A DNA stretch of 64,000 nt from DAOTXS01 sp034435055 (GTDB taxonomy: Bacteria > Chloroflexota > Anaerolineae > UBA4142). How positions within the stretch are numbered: position 1 is the first letter of the stretch; the number at the start of each line of letters is the position of its first letter. A program made the position numbers and the translations under genes. The notes under the pieces were generated by a model. It saw only the letters and a list, made by a program, of their open reading frames with translations, did not search any database and was not told the origin of the DNA. This document shows positions 14,922-23,661 of the stretch, one piece after another. The stretch lies in the NCBI GenBank assembly GCA_034435055.1, contig DAOTXS010000040.1:124001-188000 (forward strand), given 5' to 3'.

Positions 14922-17879
14922 TCACTTTATCCTTTGCGCCAGCATCTCCCACCCCTCCAATCCTTCTGGCAACCCAAGTTGCGGCGCAAGGTTCGCCAGC
15001 GCCTGCAAGACCTGAGCGTAGCCAATTTGCTTGGCAATCAGATACACCGTCACCCACGCACTGACCGCCTCTTGAATCTCCCCCTTCTGGGCGTGAATAT
15101 GCCCGATGTTGAACAGCGTGGCGCACAGCCCCGCTTTGTCGCCGATTTGCTGCCTGATCGCCAGCGACTGTTTCAGGTAGGCGAGCGCCGTCTCGTAATC
15201 GCCCTGCGCATCATAGATCTGCGAAATATTGTTGAGCGTCGTCCCCTCCCCCGCTTTGTCGCCGATTTGCTGCCTGATCGCCAGCGACTGTTTCAGGTAG
15301 GCGAGCGCCGTCTCGTAATCGCCCTGCGCCTTGAAAATCTGCGAAATATTGTTGAGCGTCGTCCCCTCCCCCGCTTTGTCGCCGATTTGCTGACTGATGG
15401 CGAGCGATTGTTTCAGGAAAGGTAATGCGTCGTCGAAATTGCCGAGATGAAGATGTAGTTTACCCGTTTGCCCCAACGCTTCCGCGCGTGTTTTCAAATC
15501 GGGCGAGTCGCAAATGCGCGGCAACCATTCGGTCAAGAGCGTCGTGTAAAAACCAGCCAACGTCAACGGACCAACAATCGCGTCGAGCGTGAGGCGGTCG
15601 GCTTCGGCGTCGCGTCCCGCGCGGCGCAAAGCGTGGTGCGCGGTAATTGCTTGCGCCAATGTTCTGCGTTCGTTGCGGCGCAAATACAAGTGATAGTCCG
15701 CCGCGGCGTCGGTCCAGCGCGGGTCGTCGTCAATCAAGCCCTGGTCGCTCAGCCAATCGGTCACGAGTGGCGCGCATTGGTATTCCGTCACCTCCCAGCG
15801 CGGCTCGTAACGCGCTTCCAGCAGGGAAACATTCAACAGCCGTTCCATCAGCGCGTCGGGGTCGGGCAAGTCCAAACCCAGTTTGACGATGCCTTCCAGC
15901 GGCACGGGTTCACGGTAGGCGGGCAGGCGTTGCAAAAATTTTTTCGCGTCGGGCGGCAAATGCTGAACAATCATTGCGATTGCCATATTTGCTTGCAAAT
16001 CGCTTTTCGTTCGCGCCAGCGCCGCGATGAACGCGTTTTCTTCGGCGGCGTTTGGCAGAGATTTGAGCGCGGACGCAAAGAAATCCAGCCCGCGGCAATT
16101 GCCGCCGAGGATGGCGTACACGTGGCGCAAGCGTTCGCGTTCCGCTAGAAACGCTTGCGGCAGGCGTTCCTGTGCCATCTGCAAAAAATCGCCGTAACTC
16201 GCGTGCGCCAGCGGCAGAGACACCCCTTGCCACGCGGGCAATTGCCAACGCGTGGTAACAATCAGCCGCGTGTCGGGTTTCGCTTGCAACACAGCGAGCC
16301 ACGCGCGGACAGTTTCGTCTTTGACCTGTAACGTCTCTGCATCTTGCAGTGATTCAAGGTTATCGAACAAGAAAACGATTCTGCCGTCGAACTGTTCCAT
16401 CAACAAATCGCTGAGAAAATCGGCGCGGTCGCGGTCGCTCGGCGCGTGTCCCAGAAAACGACTGAACTTGTCCGCGTGGTCTTGATCGAGCGCGAGTTCC
16501 AATTCGCGAAATTCGAATTCGCGCCAGCGTTGTTCGGGGCGCGCGCTCCACGCGAAAATTCTAAATCCTTGCGCTTGCAGGTCGAGCGCGAGTTTGCCCG
16601 CGAGTGAGGTCTTGCCCTGACCGCCCGGACCCGTGATGAGCAATTTACGAATCTTGCCATCCACCAAATCCTTTTTGTACCGGCGCATCTCCGCCCGCCG
16701 CCCGATAAAGCGCGCGGGCATACTGACGTTGTTGAGCGTGCGCGCAATGTTGCGCGGTTTCACGGGTGCCGCCGCAAAATCCCAATCAATCAGCGGCGTT
16801 TCTGGCTGCGCCGAGACGAGCATCGGCAAGCACCATTGCCCCAGCGAGAGTTCCGCCACTGCACTCTGAGCGGAATCGGAGCGAGTCGAAGAGGGAGTCG
16901 CAGAGTCCTTGAACGGCGTTTGAATTGCGATGCGCGCCGCCTGCAACGCAAAGTCAATGCGTTCTTGCCGCGCGAGTTCATCGCACAGCGCGCGCGCAAA
17001 CTGAATCCCCGCGCGGTCGAGAATCGTTTCGCGCATGCCGATGACGTGCGGAATGCCTTGATGGCTAATTCGCTGCACCAGTCCATTCGCCAACGCATCG
17101 GACGCGGCTTTGCCGCTTTCGCACGCGGACACAATCACCGCTTGCGCGCCTGTTCCCACGAGCGCGTTTGCAATGTCGTCATCCCGGATCGGATCGCTCG
17201 CGCCTGTTTCGCTCTCGAACAAAAACACGCCGAACGGTTTTTCGCCCGTGTGCGGTGCGTGATGGAATTTGCCGTGCCCGCTGAGGAAAACGACGTGCGG
17301 ATTGGCTTTGAGCAATTCCTTGAACGTGGAAAATCTGCCGTCGTCGGGCATTTCCAATTTCACTACGCCCTTAGCAATCCACGGCGCAAGCGCCTCTTGT
17401 ACCTGCGCCTGCTCTTCCTCGACGTTCCAGCGTTCTTTTTCCGCGTCCACGTCGTCGGGCAGGGAGGTGAACAGCAACACCTTGAGCGGACCTTTGTCGA
17501 GTTTTGTTTGCGGCGCGCGCGTGGTGATGCGCCGCGTCAACGTGAACGCGGGATGTTTGCCGAGAAAGCCGAGCGTGGGATGATGGAGCGTTTCCCAGGG
17601 CAACGCCTGCACGTCCGCCGCCGCGCTTTGGATGACGATGGGGAGAATCACCGCGCCCGCGTTTGCGCGCGCCGCGTCGAAATCGGATTGCGCGCGTTCG
17701 CCCAGCGCGCGCCACAACGCGCCGCCCATCGCTTGCAAATGCTCGTCGGCGACGACGACTTGACGTTCCGCGTACAAACTCGCCAATTGCTGACTCATCC
17801 TTCGCAAGTCAGGATACTGGCGAACGAGATCGTCGGGCGGATGAATGACGAACGGCTGAGGGTAAATGTTGCGTGGCAT
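14922..17879 (-). CDS. CHAT protease - STAND NTPase - TPR protein
   Basis: A 985-residue multidomain sensor of the kind found in bacterial conflict systems. The N-terminal CHAT caspase-like protease has catalytic His202 (LSGHGKF) and Cys253 (VSACESG). Next is a STAND/NB-ARC ATPase with Walker A TGPGGQGKTS (416-425), Walker B VFLFDNLE (Asp506) and a sensor-like LIVTTRW. The C-terminus is helical with at least three 40-residue TPR units that are almost identical at the DNA level. Start ATG 17879 follows GGAG; a longer frame would read into a palindromic repeat. It is the last gene of a unit with the zinc-ribbon and 2-TM genes. I infer that ligand binding by the TPRs drives NTPase oligomerisation and protease activation. 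Confidence 0.9.
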   Translation of the reverse strand: MPRNIYPQPFVIHPPDDLVRQYPDLRRMSQQLASLYAERQVVVADEHLQAMGGALWRALGERAQSDFDAARANAGAVILPIVIQSAAADVQALPWETLHHPTLGFLGKHPAFTLTRRITTRAPQTKLDKGPLKVLLFTSLPDDVDAEKERWNVEEEQAQVQEALAPWIAKGVVKLEMPDDGRFSTFKELLKANPHVVFLSGHGKFHHAPHTGEKPFGVFLFESETGASDPIRDDDIANALVGTGAQAVIVSACESGKAASDALANGLVQRISHQGIPHVIGMRETILDRAGIQFARALCDELARQERIDFALQAARIAIQTPFKDSATPSSTRSDSAQSAVAELSLGQWCLPMLVSAQPETPLIDWDFAAAPVKPRNIARTLNNVSMPARFIGRRAEMRRYKKDLVDGKIRKLLITGPGGQGKTSLAGKLALDLQAQGFRIFAWSARPEQRWREFEFRELELALDQDHADKFSRFLGHAPSDRDRADFLSDLLMEQFDGRIVFLFDNLESLQDAETLQVKDETVRAWLAVLQAKPDTRLIVTTRWQLPAWQGVSLPLAHASYGDFLQMAQERLPQAFLAERERLRHVYAILGGNCRGLDFFASALKSLPNAAEENAFIAALARTKSDLQANMAIAMIVQHLPPDAKKFLQRLPAYREPVPLEGIVKLGLDLPDPDALMERLLNVSLLEARYEPRWEVTEYQCAPLVTDWLSDQGLIDDDPRWTDAAADYHLYLRRNERRTLAQAITAHHALRRAGRDAEADRLTLDAIVGPLTLAGFYTTLLTEWLPRICDSPDLKTRAEALGQTGKLHLHLGNFDDALPFLKQSLAISQQIGDKAGEGTTLNNISQIFKAQGDYETALAYLKQSLAIRQQIGDKAGEGTTLNNISQIYDAQGDYETALAYLKQSLAIRQQIGDKAGLCATLFNIGHIHAQKGEIQEAVSAWVTVYLIAKQIGYAQVLQALANLAPQLGLPEGLEGWEMLAQRIK
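15131..15430. repeat. 120-bp tandem repeat encoding TPR units
   Basis: The same 120-bp unit starts at 15131, 15251 and (diverging) 15371. The first two differ at only a few positions, mainly where GCATCATAG replaces GCCTTGAAA. Each unit encodes one 40-residue TPR (DYETALAYLKQSLAIRQQIG). Confidence 0.9.
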
Positions 17880-17894
17880 ATATGCTCCGTCGGT

Positions 17895-18002
17895 GTCATT
17901 GCGAGCCGCGTCGCGGTGAAGCAATCCCCAACTTGCTCTGTGGAGATTGCTTGCTTCGGCTATCGCTCAGCACCGCACCCGCTTCGCGCTCCTCACAATA
18001 AC
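17895..18002. repeat. GTCATTGCGAG palindromic element, copy 2 (degenerate right end)
   Basis: The left end GTCATTGCGAG is intact and the right end is CTCACAATAAC. It separates the zinc-ribbon gene from the CHAT gene and supplies the apparent upstream extension of the CHAT frame. Confidence 0.75.
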
Positions 18003-18008
18003 AGTGGG

Positions 18009-18254
18009 CTATTGGTTTTTTTGCGTCGGCAGAATATCGGGCAAGACCAGTTCATCGCCGAGCGATTCTTTGGAATGCTTGCCCTTGAGCACGGTTTTGA
18101 TTTCTTTGCGATAAGGTTTCAAATCCACCACGCCATCGGCGTTGCAGTATGGACAAGCGACAGCGAGAACTTGTTCTTCCAAAATCTCGCGCCACAAGGA
18201 ATAGTTTCGTTTGCAATTCCAGCATTTGAATTTCAATCGTTTTCCTTTTTCCAT
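18009..18254 (-). CDS. Small zinc-ribbon protein
   Basis: An 81-residue protein with two Cys pairs, KCWNC (11-14) and ACPYC (34-37), forming a treble-clef or zinc-ribbon fold, followed by a charged tail. It matches no named family I recognise. It starts 4 bp after the stop of the 2-TM gene and precedes the CHAT-STAND gene, so the three are probably co-transcribed. It could act as an adaptor or nucleic-acid sensor, but this is only inference from context. Confidence 0.75.
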   Translation of the reverse strand: MEKGKRLKFKCWNCKRNYSLWREILEEQVLAVACPYCNADGVVDLKPYRKEIKTVLKGKHSKESLGDELVLPDILPTQKNQ

Positions 18255-18258
18255 AATG

Positions 18259-18705
18259 TCATCCTATCGTAAACGCCGCGCAGAAAATGCCGACGAAAAA
18301 CAAAACGCTCGAAGCAATCACCAGCCGCCGTTTGTAATTTGCGGACTGGTTAAAAAAATCTTCGATCCCCAAACCCTCGGAAAATTTCATCGGGTCCTGT
18401 TTGAGAATCGAAGGATCTACGTTCCACTTTTTCGGAATCAAGGCGACGAGCGTCAACGCCAACGCCGCAAACCAAGCCAAGAACGCCAAATAAAACGCGA
18501 CGTTGAGTTGGACGGTGGCTTTATCGCCGCTGACCAATTTCATAATCGTCGCGTATGCGCCAGGAATCGCCAATTCGAGCGTGAGCAATTGTCCGCACAG
18601 TTTGTCCATCAACTCGCCTTGCGCCACGATGCTGGCATAGAATTTTTCGCGCAGCGCTTTTTCGTGGTCGCTCAACGGGCGAGTTGAAATCGGTGGTTCG
18701 CTCAT
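18259..18705 (-). CDS. Small membrane protein with two C-terminal TM helices
   Basis: A 148-residue protein. An N-terminal helical cytosolic part (MSEPPISTRPLSDHEKALRE) is followed by a hydrophobic patch (41-60), TM1 (about 68-90), a polar loop (PKKWNVDPSILKQ) and TM2 (about 129-147). ATG 18705 has GAGGAGG five bases upstream; a longer frame lacks a ribosome site. I do not recognise the family. As first gene of the CHAT-STAND unit it could be a pore-forming effector or protease substrate, as 2-TM proteins are in other conflict systems. Confidence 0.75.
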   Translation of the reverse strand: MSEPPISTRPLSDHEKALREKFYASIVAQGELMDKLCGQLLTLELAIPGAYATIMKLVSGDKATVQLNVAFYLAFLAWFAALALTLVALIPKKWNVDPSILKQDPMKFSEGLGIEDFFNQSANYKRRLVIASSVLFFVGIFCAAFTIG

Positions 18706-18834
18706 CGCGCCTCCTCTGTGAATCGGCTGATCAACGATTACAGCATCCCGGGACGCAGTATAGACCAAAGAGCAAGACTGTCAAGAAATGAAATGTGCGG
18801 CAAAGGGGTTGCCGCACAATGGATACCGCGTCAT

Positions 18835-20508
18835 TCAGGAAATGTATCCCAGGTCTGCTAACCGCTCCATCACCTCTTTTTCTTCCTCTTCCGAATAACC
18901 GTCCCGCGTCGCCGCGCTTCCTTCCGATGTTCCGCCGTACTCGATTGCGCGCAAATCTTCAAGCGCTTCGGTCAGCACGCGCCCATCCATATCGGTTGGC
19001 ACCGGCAAACCCATCAGATGCAGGATCGTCGGGGCGAGGTCAATCAATGATGCGTTGGCAAACTCGCCGGCGTTTTTGATGCCCGCACCGCTCGCTACAA
19101 AGATGCCATTCATCCGATGCGATGACGAAACACCAAACGATTTTTCGATGACGCGATTCGAGCCGAACTCAAAATCGCCGAACGCGATGGTTTCAAGGTT
19201 GCGCGGCAGGAACAAAATGTCGGGCGCTTTCGGCAAATGCGCGCCGCGATAGATTTCCTCTTTCTTCCAAATGTGTTCGACGAGCGGTGCGCCATCCTTC
19301 GACTCCGCCTTGCTCCGCTCAGGACGCAATTTCAATTCGCGTAGAGAGTTGATTACATCATCACGCACCTGTTCGTACTCTTCGCCCGGCGCAACGATGC
19401 CTTGCGGTTCGCGCCCTTGCAAATTGATGTGCACCTCGCCGATGTACCCAATCGAGTACGCGGTCGTGCGCGACCAATCGACATCCGCGAACGAGAGGAA
19501 GAATCGTTTGAGCAATCCGCGTCCGCCGCGCCGTTTATCGAGCGTGCGGCGCAACTTGCCCAACCCCAGTTTGAGCAGAATGTTGTACACAAAACGTGGC
19601 GTCAACCCAAGTTGAAAGGCAATCCGCTTGGCTTGCGAGGCAATGTTCGGTTTGAATTTCAAATAGCCGCGTTGCGCGAGATAGTTGTTGACGTAGAGAA
19701 AGTTGCGGACGGGTCCGTGACCGTGATCGGACATGAGCAGAATAGACGTTGGAGGTTGGACGTTAGAGATTAGGCGCGCGATGAGCGAATCAATGTGCTG
19801 GTAAATTTCCAAAATGCCATCCCGGAATTTGGCGGCTTGCATCGGATCGTGCTCGTGATGTGTGGGATCATACGCTGACCACAAGCCGTGCGAGACGGTA
19901 TCGGTTTCTGGGAACACGAGCATGAAAAAATCCCAGGGATATTTCTGCATCAAGTACTCGGCGGCGCGCGTGCGTTGCTCGGCAGAATGTTTCAATGCGT
20001 TGAGAAAAATTTCCCCGCGCCCTTTGGAGTACACTTCATCGGAGTAAATAATGTACTCGCCAATCGCGTTTTTCAATTCAGCCGCGAGTTCTTTGGGGTA
20101 GGTGTAATTCTCGGCATTGCGCGGTGTGAGCATCCCGGTGATGAGTTGACCATTCACGGGTTGGGGAGGCCAGGTGACCGGCACATTCATCACGATTACT
20201 TTTTTCCCGGCATCGCCGAGCAAATCCCAGACGGGTTTCCCGTCGCGGTCAAGGGCAGAAACCGGCGCGAGATCGTACGATTTATCGCGGCGCTGCATAA
20301 AGTCGAAAAGACCGTGCGCGCCGGGATTCTTGCCGGTCATGAACGATGACCACGCCGACGCCGTGACCGGCGGCACCGTTGAGCGCAGTTCGCTGAACGC
20401 GCCGCGCGCCATCAATTTTTTGAACGTCGGCAATTTTCCTTGCGCGATGAATGGTTTGATGAGATCGAACGTCGCGCCGTCGAGACCAATGCAGATCACT
20501 TTGGACAT
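18835..20508 (-). CDS. Alkaline phosphatase-superfamily phosphodiesterase
   Basis: A 557-residue type I phosphodiesterase/nucleotide pyrophosphatase. The first metal-binding motif is CIGLDGATFD (Asp), and the nucleophile region is PPVTASAWSSFMTGKNPGAHG (split here: VTASAWSSF, MTGKNPGAHG). The second metal site is LMSDHGHGPV, and a late metal-binding SSSHRMNGIFVASGAGIK-type region is present. Such enzymes hydrolyse phosphodiester or phosphonate bonds; relatives often lie in cell-envelope clusters. It has no signal peptide. It heads the minus-strand block of surface-glycan genes after a 104-bp repeat-filled gap. Confidence 0.9.
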   Translation of the reverse strand: MSKVICIGLDGATFDLIKPFIAQGKLPTFKKLMARGAFSELRSTVPPVTASAWSSFMTGKNPGAHGLFDFMQRRDKSYDLAPVSALDRDGKPVWDLLGDAGKKVIVMNVPVTWPPQPVNGQLITGMLTPRNAENYTYPKELAAELKNAIGEYIIYSDEVYSKGRGEIFLNALKHSAEQRTRAAEYLMQKYPWDFFMLVFPETDTVSHGLWSAYDPTHHEHDPMQAAKFRDGILEIYQHIDSLIARLISNVQPPTSILLMSDHGHGPVRNFLYVNNYLAQRGYLKFKPNIASQAKRIAFQLGLTPRFVYNILLKLGLGKLRRTLDKRRGGRGLLKRFFLSFADVDWSRTTAYSIGYIGEVHINLQGREPQGIVAPGEEYEQVRDDVINSLRELKLRPERSKAESKDGAPLVEHIWKKEEIYRGAHLPKAPDILFLPRNLETIAFGDFEFGSNRVIEKSFGVSSSHRMNGIFVASGAGIKNAGEFANASLIDLAPTILHLMGLPVPTDMDGRVLTEALEDLRAIEYGGTSEGSAATRDGYSEEEEKEVMERLADLGYIS

Positions 20509-20523
20509 TTCCAGAAAACCTTT

Positions 20524-20597
20524 TTACCACAGACGCCAAAGGCGCACAGAGGACACAGAGAAAAAATCTCTGCGCCCTCTGCATCTTGGCGGTGCAA
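20524..20597. repeat. Arm repeat related to the GxxExxY unit (CACAGACGCC variant)
   Basis: ACCACAGACGCCAAAGGCGC, then AGAGGACACAGAGAAAAAA, is answered by TCTCTGCGCCCTCTGC and TTGGCGGTGC. It has the same architecture and core (ACAGAGAAAA/TCTCTG) as the GxxExxY arms, with a variant outer end. Confidence 0.5.
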
Positions 20598-20612
20598 TTT
20601 GATGTTGCAAAG

Positions 20613-21731
20613 TTATGCTTTTGCCGTTGCCGGCGATTCTTTCTTCACCGGCTCTTTGGGACTGCCCATGAAAAATGCTTTCGCAATGTCACCGGTGTAT
20701 ATCGCGTTGGGTTTTACTTCGCAACCTGCCCAGCATCCCGGACACTTGCGCACAACCTCGCGCTGTTTCCTCGTCTTGTTGTTGTACCAAACTTCTTGCA
20801 ACGATTGCTTGCGCAAGTTACCGACGACGGTGGGATAGTACACGCACGTTACCACATCGCCGTTCGGCATTAGGCGCATATGATTGTGCAATTCGATGCA
20901 TTGTGGCTTTGGTGCTTCGACGTGATTCAGTAATCGATTCTTCAAACCGCGCAAATAGTACCGTTGCACAAGCCATTCTGGTAAATCCTTAATGCCGTCG
21001 CGCGTGTCGAGTTGCTCGAATATGTAATTGAGTTGTTCCGGCGTGAAATCGGACATCGACACCGATTTCATATTCGGAATGTCTTTTTCCTTGTCGGTGT
21101 TGATGCGATACAGCGTGTAATGGTCAGTCGCAATTGCGTAATGCACATTCACGCCGAGTTTCGCCATCTCGTCGCGCAATGGCTCGATGTGATCCCAGTT
21201 GCGATCCGTGAGTGTTTGATTCACGCCAAGATAGAATCCGTACTGGTCGCGCAGATCGACGAGCGCGCGAAGCGTGCGCATCGATTTGTCGTACAAACCC
21301 CGATAGCCGCGAATCTCGTCGTGCCGCGCGCCAACGGCATCGATGGAAAATTTCAGGTGCAGTTTTTTCGAGCCAACGGCTTTGACGTACTCGACGATGC
21401 GTTCGGTCATCACGCCCGCGGTCGTTACGTGCAACACGGTCGGATTGGTTTCTTCGAGAATCGCGCGCGTGATGTCGATGAGGTCGCGGCGCAGGAACGG
21501 CTCGCCGCCAGTGATGCGCAACGAATCGAGGTGTGGAATTTGTTGGAACACGTGGCGAATTTCATCGACGGTCATATCGTCGTGATCGGTTTTCTTCCAC
21601 ACGTCGCACATAAAGCAACGCAGATTGCATCGCCATGTGACGATGAATGTTGCCATATTGGGCAATTCAACTCTGCCGATTTTATTATTCACCACCGCTT
21701 TGGCGATGTTGAAGTAGGTGCCTAAAGCCAT
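20613..21731 (-). CDS. Radical SAM protein with SPASM-type C-terminus
   Basis: A 372-residue iron-sulfur enzyme. The [4Fe-4S] SAM site is CNLRCFMC, with ITGGEPFLR as the SAM-binding GGE motif. The C-terminal auxiliary-cluster Cys set includes PKPQCIELH, VTCVYYP and KCPGCWAGC. Members modify peptides, sugars or lipids by radical chemistry. Start ATG 21731 is chosen because AGAGGTC precedes it and the longer frame runs into repeat DNA. It sits with a GT2 and a methyltransferase, suggesting work on a glycolipid or surface polymer. Confidence 0.88.
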   Translation of the reverse strand: MALGTYFNIAKAVVNNKIGRVELPNMATFIVTWRCNLRCFMCDVWKKTDHDDMTVDEIRHVFQQIPHLDSLRITGGEPFLRRDLIDITRAILEETNPTVLHVTTAGVMTERIVEYVKAVGSKKLHLKFSIDAVGARHDEIRGYRGLYDKSMRTLRALVDLRDQYGFYLGVNQTLTDRNWDHIEPLRDEMAKLGVNVHYAIATDHYTLYRINTDKEKDIPNMKSVSMSDFTPEQLNYIFEQLDTRDGIKDLPEWLVQRYYLRGLKNRLLNHVEAPKPQCIELHNHMRLMPNGDVVTCVYYPTVVGNLRKQSLQEVWYNNKTRKQREVVRKCPGCWAGCEVKPNAIYTGDIAKAFFMGSPKEPVKKESPATAKA

Positions 21732-21743
21732 AAGACCTCTGTT

Positions 21744-21832
21744 CAATAGTTCGATAGTGCAATAGTGCGATAGTTGAAAAACCAACCAGCCAACTATCGA
21801 ACTAACAAACTATCGCACTAACACACTATTCA
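21744..21832. repeat. Self-complementary CAATAGTGCGATAG word repeat
   Basis: AGTTCGATAGTGCAATAGTGCG is answered by CAACTATCGAACTAAC and CTATCGCACTAACACACTATT. This palindromic word block fills the gap between the radical SAM and GT2 genes and reaches into the GT2 stop. Confidence 0.65.
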
Positions 21833-22707
21833 TACTTCTCCCGCCGAATTGCGCTCACTTGATCGGCGAGAATGCCAAACATGAACACAATTACCGCCGA
21901 CAGCATCACCAGCATTGCGCCGGTGGGAATGTGAAATGCCGGCTCGATGTGTTGCGCGTACCGAAAAATGCCGGAGCCAATCCAATAAACGACGCCAAGT
22001 AAAAACAAAAAGAAACTAGTCGGCAAAAAAACTTTGATCGGATCGAACAGCGCGATGATGCGGATGATGAGCATCAGCGTGTTGATACCGTCACGGACCG
22101 GATGCACCGTACTCGTGCCGACGCGCGGCGTCGTGGTGATGGGCACGTATGCGATGTTGTAGCCCTCTTTGAACAACGCAAGCGTCAGCGTCGTCGTGAA
22201 CGAAAAGCCGTTCGGTAAAATGTGCAAGAATAATCTCGCCACGTCTTTGCGAAACGCGCGAAAACCGGAATTCAAATCCGGGATATTGGTTTGCGCCAAG
22301 TAATTTGCCACTTGCGATAATAACCATTTGCCCGGCCGACGAATGAACGGCGCGTGTGAACCTTTGGCGCGCGCGCCGACGACCATATCATTGTCGCCGA
22401 AATTGTCGAGCAGTTTAGAGATTTGTGCCGCGTTGTGTTCACTGTCCGCGTCCATCATCACGACGATGTCACCCCGGCATGCGCGGATGCCGGTCTTGAG
22501 CGCCGCGCCGTATCCTTTGTTGGTGCGATGGCGGATCACGCGAAAGCCGGCTTGCTCTGCGATTTGCGCGGTGCGGTCGGTGGACGCATCATCAACGACG
22601 ATGATTTCCGCGCACGCGCACCACGCCGCCAGCCCTTGCAAAACATTGCCGATGCTTTTCTCTTCGTTGAATGCGGGAATGATGATGCTGATAGTTTCAG
22701 GTTGCAT
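21826..22707 (-). CDS. Family 2 glycosyltransferase with C-terminal TM pair
   Basis: A 293-residue GT-A fold enzyme of the dolichyl/polyprenyl-phosphate mannose synthase type. Motifs are IIPAFNEEKSIG, VVDDASTD (nucleotide binding) and MMDADSEHN (DxD metal site). RRPGKWLLSQVANYLA and the acidic GFRAFRKD motif follow, with two C-terminal TM helices (about 230-252 and 262-284). It transfers sugar from an NDP donor to a lipid phosphate at the membrane. It probably feeds the DUF2723 transferase two genes downstream in the map. Confidence 0.9.
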   Translation of the reverse strand: MQPETISIIIPAFNEEKSIGNVLQGLAAWCACAEIIVVDDASTDRTAQIAEQAGFRVIRHRTNKGYGAALKTGIRACRGDIVVMMDADSEHNAAQISKLLDNFGDNDMVVGARAKGSHAPFIRRPGKWLLSQVANYLAQTNIPDLNSGFRAFRKDVARLFLHILPNGFSFTTTLTLALFKEGYNIAYVPITTTPRVGTSTVHPVRDGINTLMLIIRIIALFDPIKVFLPTSFFLFLLGVVYWIGSGIFRYAQHIEPAFHIPTGAMLVMLSAVIVFMFGILADQVSAIRREKYE

Positions 22708-22742
22708 GTTTCAAGTTTAACGTTGAACCTTCAACTTTTAAC
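22708..22742. repeat. Self-complementary AAGTTTAACGTTGAA word
   Basis: CAAGTTTAACGTTGAA and TTCAACTTTTAACTTG form an 18-bp-arm hairpin with a 2-nt loop between the methyltransferase and GT2 genes, reaching into the methyltransferase stop. Confidence 0.6.
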
Positions 22743-23591
22743 TTGCGCGAGCACATACCGATGATGCGCCCAAATTGCTTTGAGTTGCCACGGCAACGGC
22801 GCGTGCTCGATAAAAGTGTACTTGTCGATTTGCGCTTTCAATTCTGGGCGACGACCCAAATAATAATCCATCGTGCTCCAGTTCCAACTGGCGCCGGTGA
22901 ATTGCGCGTCGAGTTTTTTCGAGCGAATGCCAAGCCGCCGCAAAACCTGCGATGCCGGCATCACCGTGTCGGGCCACGGCGGCACGTCCAACACACCTTC
23001 TTCGATAATCCCTAATCTCGAAGCTCTAAGAGTCTTTTTGATTTTATTGATGTCCGCCCACGCTTCATCGACATAGTTCACAAAATCGCGTTCGAGCAAG
23101 TACTTGCGCATCAAATAGCCAACCTGTGCGCGGTTTGGCATCGCAATGAAAACTAGATTGCGCGAGACGCGAACCAATTCTTTGAGCAATCCTTCCGCGT
23201 TCGGCAAATACCACAGCCCCGCCCATTCCCAGGTCAAATCGAATGTGTGGTCGTCAAACGGCAGGTGCGCGAAATCGGTGTGATGGACAAACGTCGCGCG
23301 CAGATTCAACTCGCTCCAAATGCGTTCGATGCCTTGCAAACGGTCGGCGTTTTCATCGACGAGCGTTACCGCGCACCCGCGTTGCGCGAGCCGTACGCTG
23401 TTGATGCCGCTGACGCCTGCCATTCCAAACAGCGGCGCTTCGAGCACGGTGTGAATATTGTGCTGGCTCACGATGCGGTCGAGATAATCGTTGAGGACAA
23501 AGCGTTCGTAGACCAGCCCGAGTCCTTCGTTGTAATCGGTGAGATACTTTTTCCATCGCGAAGCATCGAGCGGGATAAGTTTCTTTGTCAT
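22731..23591 (-). CDS. Class I SAM-dependent methyltransferase
   Basis: A 286-residue protein. Motif I reads LFGMAGVSGINSV, the acidic ribose ligand is VTLVDENADRL, and motif III/IV is HLPFDDHTFDLTWEWAGLWYLPN, typical of Methyltransf_11 proteins (motif shown in two parts: HLPFDDHTFDL, TWEWAGLWYLPN). Substrate unknown. Its place between GT2 and DUF2723 genes suggests a glycan or lipid target. The last residues (LAQVKS) are encoded within the word repeat. Confidence 0.85.
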   Translation of the reverse strand: MTKKLIPLDASRWKKYLTDYNEGLGLVYERFVLNDYLDRIVSQHNIHTVLEAPLFGMAGVSGINSVRLAQRGCAVTLVDENADRLQGIERIWSELNLRATFVHHTDFAHLPFDDHTFDLTWEWAGLWYLPNAEGLLKELVRVSRNLVFIAMPNRAQVGYLMRKYLLERDFVNYVDEAWADINKIKKTLRASRLGIIEEGVLDVPPWPDTVMPASQVLRRLGIRSKKLDAQFTGASWNWSTMDYYLGRRPELKAQIDKYTFIEHAPLPWQLKAIWAHHRYVLAQVKS

Positions 23592-23661
23592 CGCGGAGAC
23601 ATATTACACGATTTCAAAACTTTTGTCGAATAATTTTGCGTCGCGCGGCTTTATGTTTTTC

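Noticed and set aside
15131..15430. 120-bp repeat as a non-coding or CRISPR feature
   Set aside because: The period is exactly 40 codons and encodes TPR helices in frame.
17880..17924. Upstream extension of the CHAT protein by 15 residues
   Set aside because: Those codons are the end of a palindromic repeat; ATG 17879 has a proper ribosome site.
16836..18272. 478-codon plus-strand frame opposite the CHAT gene
   Set aside because: It covers the CHAT N-terminus, the repeat and the zinc-ribbon gene antisense, with Arg/His-rich composition and no ribosome site.
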